From Streptomyces sp. H39-S7 (GTDB taxonomy: Bacteria; Actinomycetota; Actinomycetes; Streptomycetales; Streptomycetaceae): 64,000 nucleotides of DNA. This document shows, piece after piece, positions 28,440 through 37,538 of this stretch (the stretch's first letter is position 1; every line of letters begins with the position of its first letter). The stretch spans positions 186,001 to 250,000 of the forward strand of contig NZ_JAPVLU010000003.1 of assembly GCF_027158205.1 (NCBI RefSeq), written 5' to 3'. Position numbers and translations under genes: made by a program. A model generated the notes under the pieces. The model worked only from the letters and a program-made list of their open reading frames with translations, was not told the DNA's origin and searched no databases.

Positions 28440-31400
28440 CTAATCGAACCAGCGTGCGCGGGCCAGCTCCTCCGTGCGCGACGAGTCCTCCAGCAGCGCC
28501 GCGAGTTCGAAGCGGCGCTGCCACTGCCCCGCGGCCCACGCCAGCCCGGCCGCGACCCCCTCGACGGTCGCGGCGTGCAGGACGCCGTCCACGTAGCGCC
28601 AGTCCAGCTCCGTGCCGCCCGCCACCACGAGCTCCTCGTGCTCGACGTACGACCGGGGAGCCGTCGGCAGCAGCTCGCGCACGGCCGCCGGGACCTCATG
28701 GACCTCCCCCTCGGAGACCACCCGCGCGTCGAACGCCTCGCTCAGCCGGCGGACCTGGAACAGCTCCGCCAGATCGCCCGCCCGGTACGGCGGCACCGGC
28801 AGCAGCGGCTGCCCCGCGGCCAGCGGCAGCAGGTCCGGGGCGTCCGCGACCAGCGCGTCACCCGCCTCCACGACGCGCACCTCACCGTCGACGACCGCCC
28901 GCAGCTCGTCCGGCAGCGTCACCTGCTCCGGGTCGAGCGCGGCCAGCGCCGCGTACAGCCGCAGCAGCTGGGCGGCGGTCACCGGCCGGTCCGGGTCGGC
29001 CAGCCGCGCCAGCAGCTCGGCGCCACCGCCCGGCTCGTCGAGCAGCGCGGACACCGTCGTACGGACACCCAGCGCCCGCAGCACCTGCTCGTCCACATCG
29101 ACGTCGGCCTCGTCGTACAGCCCCGCCAGCAGCGGATCGCCGCCGGCGGACCGCAGGCCCACCGGGCGGCGGCCGTCCAGCACCGGGTGGTCGCGCAGCC
29201 ACCAGGCCGAGTAGGCGCGGACCGAATCGGTCGTACCGTCCGGCAGCAGCACCCGCACGGGCGCGGTGATCGCGTCCCGCAGCGGCGGCCGGGACAGCAT
29301 GGCCAGCGCCTGCGGCCACGCGTCGTCGTCGACGAGGTCAAGGTCCCGGACCGCGACGATCTCCGTGGCGACCGGCGGGACATCCGTCTCCGGCAGCCGG
29401 TCGAGCACGTCCTCGCACCACACGTCGACGGCGTCCAGCAGGCCGACGTCGTCCGGCTCGGCCCAGTCGCTCTCGCGCGGCTCCAGCTCGTCCGGATCCA
29501 GCACCACGTCGGCCGCCCGCACCAGCGCGAACGTCGCCAGCACGCCCACGGCCGTCAGCGGCTGCTCCCCCCAGCGGTCGGCCAGCTCCTGGTCCACGGG
29601 GGCGAGTTCGCCCTCCCGCAGCACCTGCTCCAGCGCGCTGCCCGGCAGCACCAACTCGCCCGCCGGGGCCAGCTCGCCCTCGTCGTCCGGCAGCGCGAGC
29701 GCCCCGAGCCACGGCTCCTCCCCCGGCGCGAGACCCGCCGCCTTCACCAGCCCGAGGACGACCTCCGCCAGCTCCTCGGCGTCCAGGCCGTCCTCGTCCC
29801 AGATCTCCCCGGAATCCAGCGACCCGGCGACGGCCGCCCGCACCTGCGGGGTCGTCAGCACGGCGTTCGGCGTCGCGGACAGCGCGCCCAGCTTCTCCAG
29901 CAGCGGATGCACCGCCTCCGGGTCGGCCACCTTCAGACCCAGCCGGGCCAGCGGCGCGAGGTCCACCTCGCCGTCGGGCAGCGGCAGCAGCACCTGGCGC
30001 GGGCCGACGACCGTCCGGCCGTCCGCCAGCGGCACCGGCAGCCCCGTCAACCGGTCGGGATCCGTCCCGGCCAGCGCGTCGTACAGCCTGCGCCACCAGG
30101 CCGCCGGGCGCTCGGCGCCCGCCAGCCGGTCGATGGCGTCGGCCAGCGACAACCGCGCCACGCCCAGCGCGCGCAGCTCGGGGCGGCGCTCCAGACCTGC
30201 CGGCAGCAGCGTCGGGAACACCTCGGCGAGCACGTCGACGGCCTCCGCCTGCGCACCCTCCACGACCTCGGCGTCCACCGGCCGCAGCGCCTCGCCCTCG
30301 ACCACCGGGCCGCCGACCCCGCCGTCCCACCGGCCCTCCGCCACCTCGGGGGCGTCGCGACCCACCGCCACCGCCACCGCGCGCGGCAGGAACGCCGTAC
30401 GCGGCAGGCCGTCCAGCACCTGCCGGCGCAGCTCCGCGTCCAGCTCCCCCTTGCCCAGCGGCCCCGGCACCAGGTCCACGATGCCCACGCCGACCGGCTG
30501 CCAGTCCCGCAGCAGCCCCACATACGTCTCGGCCGCCCGCGCGACCAGGAAGTCCGTCAGCGGACCCGGCGCCGCGTGCCGCCGGCTCGGATCCATCGGG
30601 AACGACGCGATCAGCAGCGCCGGCAGCCCCAGCGGCTCGTCCGTCGGCGTCGGGGCGTGCACCACGCCCGCCGTGCGCGGCCGGCCCGGCGAACCGTCCC
30701 CGTCCACCGGCACCGCCCAGGTCACCGACCACACCGGCCGGAGCCGCTCCTCCACCGGCCGGTCCGCCAGCAGCCCCGCCTCCAGCGGGCCCGCCGCGGA
30801 CGCCACCCGCCACCGGGTCGCGGCGGCCGCCGCGCTGTCCTCCACGAGGACCGTTCCGTCATCCTGACGTTGCGTCAAAGTCCTTACGCCGTCCGGCGTG
30901 TCGACCACGACCTCGGACAGCCCCGGCAGCGTCAGCAGCAGCGCGTCGTCGATCCCGGCCAGCAGGCGCTCCGCGAGATCCGCGGCGGCCCCGTCCCGCA
31001 GCGGCAGCACCACGACCGTGTCGTACCCGTCCGGCGCCGAACCCTCCGCCGGGAACGGCAGCCGCAGCAGCGGCACGTGCCCGTCCCTGCGCCGCAGCTC
31101 GTCCGCGAGCCCCGGTGTCTCCGTCGCCAGCGCCCTGGCCTCGGCCAACGACCACCGCACACCCCCGGTGCGCCCGACCACCGCCGGCTCGTCACTCACC
31201 GCAAGCACCGACGCGAACCCCACGCCGAACCGGCCGACGGCGGTCTCCGCGTCCTCCCGCTTCGCACTCGCCCGCAGCGTCGACAACGACTCCACACCGG
31301 CCGCGTCCAGCGGTGCCCCGGTGTTCGCCGCCGCCAGCACGGCGGGGCTGTCGCCCTCCGCCGCGTGCAGCGTCAGCCGCAGCCGGCCCCGCACCCCGGC

Positions 31401-31610
31401 CCGCACCGCGGCGTCCGCCGCGTTCTGCGCCAGCTCGACGACGAGCCGGTCCCGGTAGCCGCCGAGCGCCAGGTCCTCCTCGGCGTTGGCGTCCTCCCGG
31501 AACCGCGCGGCCGACGTCCCCCACGCGTCCAGCACTCCGCGGCGCAGCCGCCCCGTCCCGAACGGATCCGTCGCCCCACCGGTTTCCCGTACCGCCGCTG
31601 CGCCGCTCAC
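28440..31610 (-). CDS. Sacsin/HSP90-like ATPase-domain protein
   Basis: This 1056-residue cytoplasmic protein has at residues about 45-190 a GHKL ATPase fold: ELAQNAADAA (N box, metal-binding Asn), a G1-like region, TAVGRFGVGFASVL (G2 loop) and a further Gly-rich patch near 195-225. This matches the sacsin N-terminal ATP-binding-like family, related to Hsp90. The remaining 800 residues are very acidic and Leu/Ala-rich without a recognised domain. The start is a GTG with GGGAG eight bases upstream. Bacterial members are uncharacterised; possible roles are protein remodelling or defence. It is a large gene standing alone between a MarR gene and a repeat-rich gap. Confidence 0.85.
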   Translation of the reverse strand: MSGAAAVRETGGATDPFGTGRLRRGVLDAWGTSAARFREDANAEEDLALGGYRDRLVVELAQNAADAAVRAGVRGRLRLTLHAAEGDSPAVLAAANTGAPLDAAGVESLSTLRASAKREDAETAVGRFGVGFASVLAVSDEPAVVGRTGGVRWSLAEARALATETPGLADELRRRDGHVPLLRLPFPAEGSAPDGYDTVVVLPLRDGAAADLAERLLAGIDDALLLTLPGLSEVVVDTPDGVRTLTQRQDDGTVLVEDSAAAAATRWRVASAAGPLEAGLLADRPVEERLRPVWSVTWAVPVDGDGSPGRPRTAGVVHAPTPTDEPLGLPALLIASFPMDPSRRHAAPGPLTDFLVARAAETYVGLLRDWQPVGVGIVDLVPGPLGKGELDAELRRQVLDGLPRTAFLPRAVAVAVGRDAPEVAEGRWDGGVGGPVVEGEALRPVDAEVVEGAQAEAVDVLAEVFPTLLPAGLERRPELRALGVARLSLADAIDRLAGAERPAAWWRRLYDALAGTDPDRLTGLPVPLADGRTVVGPRQVLLPLPDGEVDLAPLARLGLKVADPEAVHPLLEKLGALSATPNAVLTTPQVRAAVAGSLDSGEIWDEDGLDAEELAEVVLGLVKAAGLAPGEEPWLGALALPDDEGELAPAGELVLPGSALEQVLREGELAPVDQELADRWGEQPLTAVGVLATFALVRAADVVLDPDELEPRESDWAEPDDVGLLDAVDVWCEDVLDRLPETDVPPVATEIVAVRDLDLVDDDAWPQALAMLSRPPLRDAITAPVRVLLPDGTTDSVRAYSAWWLRDHPVLDGRRPVGLRSAGGDPLLAGLYDEADVDVDEQVLRALGVRTTVSALLDEPGGGAELLARLADPDRPVTAAQLLRLYAALAALDPEQVTLPDELRAVVDGEVRVVEAGDALVADAPDLLPLAAGQPLLPVPPYRAGDLAELFQVRRLSEAFDARVVSEGEVHEVPAAVRELLPTAPRSYVEHEELVVAGGTELDWRYVDGVLHAATVEGVAAGLAWAAGQWQRRFELAALLEDSSRTEELARARWFD

Positions 31611-32018
31611 GTCGGTGTCTCCCTCGCCTCGCGAAATCCCCTGCCTGGGGAAGTGTCCCGCCTCCGGAGGAGGTACGGGAAATTCGCCGCCGCGAGGCGG
31701 ACACGACGACGCCTGCGGCGCGCTCGTCGCCTACCGGCGGGGTGGGCGCGCTCACCGCGGGTCCGGATACGTCGGCACCCGCAGCGCCGTCACGCCTGCG
31801 GCGGGCCTTCCCCCACCCGCCCGCCCTTTTCGCCTACCGGCGGGGTGGATGGGGCCCAGCCCTTCTCGCCTACCGGCGGGATGGGTGAGCCCGACTCTTT
31901 CGCCTACCGGCGGGCTGGGGACGGGGCCCGGCCCCGCGGGGCTGGGACGCGTGGGGACGGGTCCGGAGGGGTGGGGTGTGTCGGCCCGTGCGGGCCGACG
32001 TCCGGTGCCCCCAACGGC
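31611..32018. repeat. Repeat-rich intergenic region with four CGCCTACCGGCGGG units
   Basis: This 408-bp gap between two leftward genes holds no credible gene. It contains four copies of CGCCTACCGGCGGG (31728, 31831, 31867 and 31901), each able to fold as a CGCC-TACC-GGCG hairpin. It also has CGTCACGCCTGCGGCGGGC (31788-31806) and a CCTCCGGAGG palindrome (31661-31670). The same modules recur in the gap at 39053-39372. It looks like a dispersed palindromic repeat cluster. Confidence 0.8.
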
Positions 32019-32924
32019 CTAGGAGTGACCCAGCTCCTCCGCCGGCGTCGACTCCTCCACCGACCCCTGCCGGTCCGGATGCAGCACCAGCGGGTCGACC
32101 TCGTTGATCTCGTCCAGCGTCATCGGCGCCGGCACCGGCGGCTTCGGCATCACTGCCGCCTCCGAGTGGCCCCCGCACCCGTACCCAAGCGAGACGACAC
32201 GCCCGTCCGCCGGCGAGAACTCGTTCGCGCAGATCCCGAACGCCTGCCGCAGCGAGCCCGCGATCGGGACGAAGAAGCCGCAGCTGAGGCAGTTGGCCGG
32301 GGCGGCCTGGGCCATCGGCGTCTTGGGGCCGAACTCTTCCTCCCAGCGGTCGGCCGCGCCGTGCAGCCCGTAGCGCGAGAGGACACGCCGACGGCCCATC
32401 CCGATTTCCCCGGCGATCGCACCGATGCTGCCGATCGCGGGAAGCGCGGCCGCCGGGCCGGACAGCTCGGCGTCCTCGGCCTCGACGACGTCCGCCAGCT
32501 CCTCCGACACCACGGAGTTCGGCAGCGGCGCGTCCTCGCCGCTCCAACCGGGTTCGAGCCGGAGATCGTCGGACTCCGTGGGCAGGAGGTCCCCCGGACC
32601 CATGTCACCCGGTCGGAGCCGCTCGCTCCACGGCACCCACTCGGGGGCCAGGATCGAGTCGTCGCCGGGCAGCAGCACGGTCTCGTCGATCGTGATGTTC
32701 TTGGCGCGCGACGCCCTGGTGAGCGTCGTCGCCCAGCGCCACCCGCGGTAGGCGGGCTCCTTGCAGGCGAAATAGTGGGTGACGACGCGGTCGCCCTCGG
32801 CGACGACGCCAAGATGCTCGCCGACCGATTGCGGCCCGGCGGCCTCCTCTGTCACAGCCAGCGCGACATCGACCGCCTCGGCGCACAGGCGGTCTGGGGT
32901 ACGGCTTCGCATCGCAGCACTCAC
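32019..32924 (-). CDS. DUF3027 protein
   Basis: This 301-residue actinobacterial protein starts at GTG 32924 (VSAAMRSRTPDRLCAEAVD), with ATG 32912 as alternative. The N-terminal half carries YFACKEPAYRGWRWATTL and PEWVPWSERLRPGDMGPGDLLP, diagnostic of DUF3027. The C-terminal half has a C-x2-C...C...C arrangement (NCLSCGFFVPI, GICANEF, GYGCGGH) that may hold zinc. The last residues lie in a repeat-rich area. A 12-bp palindrome AGAATCGATTCT abuts the start. Function is unknown. Confidence 0.88.
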   Translation of the reverse strand: MSAAMRSRTPDRLCAEAVDVALAVTEEAAGPQSVGEHLGVVAEGDRVVTHYFACKEPAYRGWRWATTLTRASRAKNITIDETVLLPGDDSILAPEWVPWSERLRPGDMGPGDLLPTESDDLRLEPGWSGEDAPLPNSVVSEELADVVEAEDAELSGPAAALPAIGSIGAIAGEIGMGRRRVLSRYGLHGAADRWEEEFGPKTPMAQAAPANCLSCGFFVPIAGSLRQAFGICANEFSPADGRVVSLGYGCGGHSEAAVMPKPPVPAPMTLDEINEVDPLVLHPDRQGSVEESTPAEELGHS

Positions 32925-33139
32925 AAGAATCGATTCTCTCCGTTACGCCGTCTCACGTGTGCGCCGCCGGAGGCGGGCGGGGGCCGAAACGGAGCGGACC
33001 TGCGGACCGCGTCAACGCTTCTTTCCCTACCCGAACGACCTCGGGCGCACCTGTTGGCACCCATTCTGCGCGATCGCACGCTACCCGTGCGCACCGCGTG
33101 CGCAAAGGAGGGGGTGAGAGGCAGCTCATTTGGGGCAGG

Positions 33140-34570
33140 ATGGCCCTCGTGGCAAGCGCAGTGACGTCCGGTCCGGGGACCCTTCGCAGGGCAGGACGCG
33201 CCCTGGTGAGCGCGGCGCAACGGTCCGGTGGGGCCGTGCGCCGCCGCATTCGGCGGTCCACGCACGCCCATGGGGCGGGCGAGTCCGGACTCGCGAAACT
33301 GATCGAACTGCACGCGGTGAATTCTGCGGGCGACATGCTGATCACGATCGCTCTCGCCAGCACTGTGTTCTTTTCGGTACCGACCGGCGAGGCGCGCGGC
33401 CGGGTGGCGCTCTATCTTCTGGTCACCATGGCGCCATTCGCGTTGCTCGCGCCGGTGATCGGCCCGCTGCTCGACCGGATGACGCACGGCCGCCGGGCCG
33501 CCATGGCGATGGCGATGCTGGCGCGGGCCGTGCTCGCCTGGACGATGGCGTCGGTCGTGACGACGGCGGGCCTCGGCCTGTATCCGGCGGCGCTGGGCGT
33601 GCTCGTGGCGTCGAAGGCGTACGGCGTGGTGCGCAGCGCCGTCGTGCCGAGACTCCTGCCGGGGCGGACCACGCTCGTGAAGGCGAATTCGCGGGTCACG
33701 CTCGCCGGGCTGCTGGCCACGGCGATCGCGGCGCCGATCGGCGCCGGGCTGCACATGATCGGGCCGCAGTGGCCGCTGTACGGGGCGTTCGTGGTGTTCG
33801 CGGGCGGTGCGCTGCTGTCGATGTCGCTGCCGCACAAGGTGGACTCGGCGAAGGGCGAGGCGAAAGCGCGGTTCGCCGAGCTGAGGGCCGCCGACCGGGG
33901 CGGTACGGGCGACGGCGTCGACCCGCCCGGGGCCGGCCTGCCGGGTGACGGCGTGCGCGAATCGGGCCGCAAACCGGGGCTGCTGGGTGTCGGATCGTCC
34001 GTGCTGCACGCGCTGCAGGCCAATTCCGGGCTCCGGGCGCTCTCCGGCTTCCTGACGATGTTCCTCGCGTTCCTGCTGCGCGAGCACCCGCTGGAAGGGC
34101 TGACCCCGGCGTTCTCGCTGGGCATGGTGGCGGTCGCGGCGGGCGGCGGCAACGCGCTGGGGACCGCGCTCGGGTCGTGGCTGAAGTCCCGCGGCCCGGA
34201 GATCATCATCGTGATGGCGCTGATCGCCGCGGTCACGGCGGCGACGGTGGCCGCGCTCATGTACGGCACCGTGACGCTCGCGGTGGTCGCGGCGGTGGCC
34301 GGTATCTCCCAGGCGCTGGGCAAGCTGTCGCTCGACGCCCTCATCCAGCGCGACGTCCCCGAAGTGGTGCGCACGTCGGCGTTCGCCCGTTCGGAGACCG
34401 CCCTGCAGTTGTCGTGGGTGGTCGGCGGCGGGCTGGGGATAGTGCTGCCGCTGATCGGTTCGCTGGGGATGGCGGTGGCGGCCGGGCTGGTGATGGTGGG
34501 CTTCCTCCTGTCGGTGCGCGGCCTGCTGGGCGCGGCTCGCGGCGGAACGGCCCGCGCGCGCGTGGCGTGA
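33140..34570 (+). CDS. MFS transporter
   Basis: This is a 476-residue protein with about 12 hydrophobic segments and a basic, Ser-rich N terminus (residues 1-50) before the first helix. LLDRMTHGRRAAMAM is the loop 2-3 motif, and a polar loop of about 60 residues (Gly/Pro-rich, near 235-290) separates the two halves. The start is uncertain: ATG 33140, GTG 33149 and even ATT 33128 are in frame, and a strong AAAGGAGG (33104-33111) lies too far upstream of all of them. The substrate is unknown. It is divergent from the DUF3027 gene and followed by a lipoprotein gene. Confidence 0.85.
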   Translation: MALVASAVTSGPGTLRRAGRALVSAAQRSGGAVRRRIRRSTHAHGAGESGLAKLIELHAVNSAGDMLITIALASTVFFSVPTGEARGRVALYLLVTMAPFALLAPVIGPLLDRMTHGRRAAMAMAMLARAVLAWTMASVVTTAGLGLYPAALGVLVASKAYGVVRSAVVPRLLPGRTTLVKANSRVTLAGLLATAIAAPIGAGLHMIGPQWPLYGAFVVFAGGALLSMSLPHKVDSAKGEAKARFAELRAADRGGTGDGVDPPGAGLPGDGVRESGRKPGLLGVGSSVLHALQANSGLRALSGFLTMFLAFLLREHPLEGLTPAFSLGMVAVAAGGGNALGTALGSWLKSRGPEIIIVMALIAAVTAATVAALMYGTVTLAVVAAVAGISQALGKLSLDALIQRDVPEVVRTSAFARSETALQLSWVVGGGLGIVLPLIGSLGMAVAAGLVMVGFLLSVRGLLGAARGGTARARVA

Positions 34571-34662
34571 CGCCCGCACCACGGACGACGCCCGCACCAC
34601 GGCACGACGCCACGCCGTACCCCCGCGCGGCGGGAAGCCGACCGCCCGGTAGCCTCACCTTC

Positions 34663-35154
34663 ATGAGCATTCGCCGCGCTGCCGCCGCCCTCGGTGCCGT
34701 GTCCCTCGGGCTGGTCCTCCTCACCGCTTGTGAGAAGCCGACCCCGCTGGCGACCGTGACCGTGGGCACCAAGACCGTGACCACCGAGGCCACTGACAAG
34801 TGCTACGCCGACGGCAAGAAGCTGCCGAGCGCGATCTTCATCGCGTGCCTCAGCGCCGCCCCCAAGCACACGATCACGGTCAAGCCGGGTGAGAAGGTGC
34901 GGGTCGGCGTCGACCCGTCCATCGGTGAGAAGGGCTGGCTGATCGCCTCGGGCGTGAACCAGAAGACGGACGTCCTGAAGGACGAGACGTACTGGACGAT
35001 CACCGAGTCCGCCGGCATCTTCACGGCGAGCGACCCGCAGACCGGCTCCTCGATGCCGCTGAAGAACGCCACGCTGAACATCGTCGGCAGCCCGGACGCC
35101 AGTTCCGACAACGTCTTCGGTGTCTGGCAGTTCAAGCTGGTGAAGGCCGCGTAA
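34663..35154 (+). CDS. DUF2771 lipoprotein
   Basis: This is a 163-residue secreted lipoprotein. The signal peptide (residues 1-21) ends in a lipobox LLTAC, with the lipidated Cys at residue 22. The mature part is a small beta-rich domain (HTITVKPGEKVRVGVDPSIG, GVWQFKLVKA) typical of DUF2771. TAGCCT is 7 bases before ATG 34663, so the mRNA is probably leaderless. It lies 13 bp before mqnB and is probably co-transcribed with the menaquinone genes, but no link in function is known. Confidence 0.87.
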   Translation: MSIRRAAAALGAVSLGLVLLTACEKPTPLATVTVGTKTVTTEATDKCYADGKKLPSAIFIACLSAAPKHTITVKPGEKVRVGVDPSIGEKGWLIASGVNQKTDVLKDETYWTITESAGIFTASDPQTGSSMPLKNATLNIVGSPDASSDNVFGVWQFKLVKAA

Positions 35155-35167
35155 CGGGTCTGCGGAC

Positions 35168-35851
35168 ATGCGCGTGCTGGTGGTGACCGCGGTGGCGGCG
35201 GAGCGGGATGCCGTCTCCGCCGGGCTGAACACGGCCGCGCACCCCGCGGTGCACTGCGACGTGATCGCCGCGGGGGTCGGCCCGGCCGCCGCGGCGGCCG
35301 GCACGGCCACCGCCCTGGCCCGCGCGGAGCCGCCGTACGACCTGGTGGTCTCCGCCGGGATCGGCGGCGGCTTCCAGCCCGCCGCCCCCCTGGGGTCGGT
35401 GGCCGTCGCGCGGACGATCGTGGCGGCGGACCTGGGCGCGCAGACGCCCGAAGGGTTCCTGCCCGTCGCGGAACTGGGCTTCGGGGTGAACGAGCACCGC
35501 CCGCCCGCCGCGCTGGGCGCGGCCGTGGCACGGGCGCTCGGCGCGGTCCACGGACCGGTGCTGACGGTGTCCACGGTGACCGGAAGCGCCGCGCGCGCCG
35601 CCGAACTGGCGGACCGCCACCCCGGCGCCGTCGTCGAGGCGATGGAGGGGTCCGGCGTAGCGGAGGCAGCGGCGGCGCACCGCGTGCCCGTGCTGGAGAT
35701 CCGTACGGTGTCCAATCCGGTGGGCCCGCGCGACCGCGCGGCCTGGCGGATCGGGGAAGCGCTGGCAGCGCTGACCGAGGCGTTCGGGAAACTTCCGGCG
35801 GCGCTCGACAGCGAAGACCCGAGGACCTGGGGATCTGAGGACCTGACATGA
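35168..35851 (+). CDS. mqnB: Futalosine hydrolase
   Basis: This 227-residue nucleosidase of the PNP/MTAN fold cleaves futalosine (or aminodeoxyfutalosine) to dehypoxanthinyl futalosine in the futalosine menaquinone pathway. Signatures are VVTAVAAERDAV at the N terminus, SAGIGGGF, and EAMEGSGVAEAAAAHRVPVLEIRTVSN with the catalytic Asp/Glu region. It overlaps mqnD by 4 bp (ATGA at 35848-35851), so the pair is coupled. The pathway's other genes (mqnA, mqnC, mqnE) are not in the window. Confidence 0.93.
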   Translation: MRVLVVTAVAAERDAVSAGLNTAAHPAVHCDVIAAGVGPAAAAAGTATALARAEPPYDLVVSAGIGGGFQPAAPLGSVAVARTIVAADLGAQTPEGFLPVAELGFGVNEHRPPAALGAAVARALGAVHGPVLTVSTVTGSAARAAELADRHPGAVVEAMEGSGVAEAAAAHRVPVLEIRTVSNPVGPRDRAAWRIGEALAALTEAFGKLPAALDSEDPRTWGSEDLT

Positions 35852-36687
35852 AGATCGCGTATTCGCCCTGCCCGAACGACACCTTCGTGTTCCACGCGTG
35901 GGCGCACGGCCTGGTGCCGGGCGCGCCCGCCCTGGACGTGACGTTCGCGGACATCGACATCACCAACACCCTGGCCGAGCAGGGCGCGGAGTGCCCCTAC
36001 GACGTGCTGAAGGTGTCGTACGCCGTGCTGCCGTGGGTGCTGGACGAGTACGCGCTGCTGCCCTGCGGCGGCGCCCTGGGCCGCGGCTGCGGCCCGCTGG
36101 TGCTGACCCGCGAGCCCATGAGCCTGGCGGGGAAGACCGTCGCGGTGCCGAGCGAGCGCTCGACGGCGTACCTGCTGTTCCGGCTGTGGGCGGCGGCCGA
36201 GGTGCCGGGAGGTGCCCCCGTCAAGGTCGTGGTCATGCCGTTCCACGAGATCATGCCCGCGGTGCGGGACGGCCGGGTCGACGCGGGCCTGGTCATCCAC
36301 GAGGCGCGCTTCACGTACCAGGAGTACGGGCTGCACAAGCTCGCCGACATGGGCGAGCACTGGGAGGCCACCACGGGCCTGCCGATCCCGCTCGGCGCGA
36401 TCATCGCCAAGCGGTCGCTGGGGGCCGAGAAGCTGGGCGCACTCACGGACGCGATCCGCACGTCGGTGCGCGCGGCGTGGGACGACCCCGCGGCCTCACG
36501 CGACTACGTGCTCGCGCACTCCCAGGAGATGGATCCGGCCGTCGCCGACCAGCACATCGGGCTCTACGTGAACGAGTTCACGGCCGATCTCGGCGAGGAC
36601 GGCTACGCGGCGGTCCGCGGACTGCTCACCCGCGCGGCGGCCGAGGGACTGGTACCGCCCCTCGGCCCCAACGCGCTGACGTACTGA
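35848..36687 (+). CDS. mqnD: 1,4-dihydroxy-6-naphthoate synthase
   Basis: This 279-residue protein of the periplasmic-binding-protein fold converts cyclic dehypoxanthinyl futalosine to 1,4-dihydroxy-6-naphthoate, the last early step of the futalosine route to menaquinone. IAYSPCPNDTFVFHAW at the N terminus, TLAEQGAECPYDVLKVS and the VDAGLVIHEARFTYQEYGL block with the catalytic His are characteristic. There is no signal peptide, so it is cytosolic. It is coupled to mqnB by a 4-bp overlap and convergent with the cold-shock gene only 13 bp away. Confidence 0.95.
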   Translation: MKIAYSPCPNDTFVFHAWAHGLVPGAPALDVTFADIDITNTLAEQGAECPYDVLKVSYAVLPWVLDEYALLPCGGALGRGCGPLVLTREPMSLAGKTVAVPSERSTAYLLFRLWAAAEVPGGAPVKVVVMPFHEIMPAVRDGRVDAGLVIHEARFTYQEYGLHKLADMGEHWEATTGLPIPLGAIIAKRSLGAEKLGALTDAIRTSVRAAWDDPAASRDYVLAHSQEMDPAVADQHIGLYVNEFTADLGEDGYAAVRGLLTRAAAEGLVPPLGPNALTY

Positions 36688-36700
36688 CCGTTACGGGCTC

Positions 36701-37084
36701 TCAGACGTCCAACTGGTCGGCCACCGCGCGCAGCACGCCCGCGATCTTGTGGCCGTGGGTCTTCTCCGGGTACCGGCCGCGCTGCAGCGAGCGGGCCACC
36801 TCCTCCAGGAGCGTGGTGAGGTCCTGGACGATGGGCAGCAGTTCGTCCGGTTTGCGGCGCTGCGCGGCCGCGACGGACGGTGCGGGTTCGAGGAGGGTCA
36901 CGGAGAGCGCCTGTTCACCGCGCTGGCCGTTGACGACTCCGAACTCCACACGCTGGCCGGGCTTGAGCGCGGCCACCCCGTCGGGCAGTACCGACGAGTG
37001 CACGAAGACGTCGCCGCCGTCGTCGCGGGAGAGGAAGCCGAAGCCCTTCTCGCTGTTGAACCACTTGACCTTGCCGGTAGGCAC
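36701..37084 (-). CDS. Cold-shock domain protein with C-terminal extension
   Basis: This 127-residue protein starts at GTG 37084 (VPTGKVKWFNSEKGFGF), with GAGGTC five bases upstream. Residues 2-65 are a complete cold-shock domain with RNP1 (KGFGFL) and RNP2 (VFVHSSVL). A 60-residue helical tail follows (LLPIVQDLTTLLEEVARSL, HGHKIAGVLRAVADQLDV) that ordinary Csp proteins lack; this two-part form is common in Streptomyces. It would bind single-stranded RNA or DNA, as a chaperone in cold or stationary phase. Confidence 0.9.
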   Translation of the reverse strand: MPTGKVKWFNSEKGFGFLSRDDGGDVFVHSSVLPDGVAALKPGQRVEFGVVNGQRGEQALSVTLLEPAPSVAAAQRRKPDELLPIVQDLTTLLEEVARSLQRGRYPEKTHGHKIAGVLRAVADQLDV

Positions 37085-37250
37085 GTCCGACCTCGTCCTC
37101 ATCGCTCGTAAAGCCCTGGGAAGGGCCCTGGATAGCAGTGCGGCAGGCCCGTTCTGACCAGACCTGCTCGTGCTACCAGCCTATTGGCCCGGTGGCCGGT
37201 GACAAGACGCCGTGGTCCCCCATCTCTCCGGACCGATCTACCCTGGTCGG

Positions 37251-37538
37251 GTGACCAACACACCTCACTCCCGGGGGACGGCCCCCGCAACGTCCGAAAC
37301 CCGCGGGGCGGGCGACGTCCTCGTGCGCGTCGGCGCGATCGTCTTCTTCGTGGGCGCCGTGAGCACGATGGCCACCATGGTTCCGCTCCTCCTCGGTACC
37401 GACCCGCTGCCGACGCCCGCGTACTTCGTCTCGATGCTGATGGGCGCCGGTCTGGCGCTCGCGCTCGGCGGGCTGCTGCGCTCCGCCCTCGCGCAGAAGC
37501 GCGCGGTGCGGGAGGCTCAGGCGGCCACGGGCGCGTAG
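37251..37538 (+). CDS. Small two-helix membrane protein
   Basis: This 95-residue protein starts at GTG 37251. A polar N terminus of about 25 residues precedes two membrane helices (about residues 26-46 and 58-77), then a basic amphipathic end. TACCCT lies 6 bases upstream with no Shine-Dalgarno, so it is probably leaderless. Its 3' end overlaps the convergent HAD gene by 22 bp. No function is assigned; the pattern is conserved in Streptomyces hypotheticals. Confidence 0.8.
   Translation: MTNTPHSRGTAPATSETRGAGDVLVRVGAIVFFVGAVSTMATMVPLLLGTDPLPTPAYFVSMLMGAGLALALGGLLRSALAQKRAVREAQAATGA

Noticed and set aside
31611-32018. CRISPR array
   Set aside because: Unit spacing is irregular (103, 36 and 34 bases), the units are short palindromes and no cas gene is present.
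28575-33164. A 1529-codon plus-strand open frame
   Set aside because: It runs antisense through the sacsin-like and DUF3027 genes, is Arg/Pro/Gln/His-rich in the manner of high-G/C shadow frames, and has no domain.
33130-33948. A 272-codon frame starting at TTG behind a strong AAAGGAGG
   Set aside because: It overlaps the MFS gene in another frame, has shadow composition, and its start is 17 bases or more from the Shine-Dalgarno.
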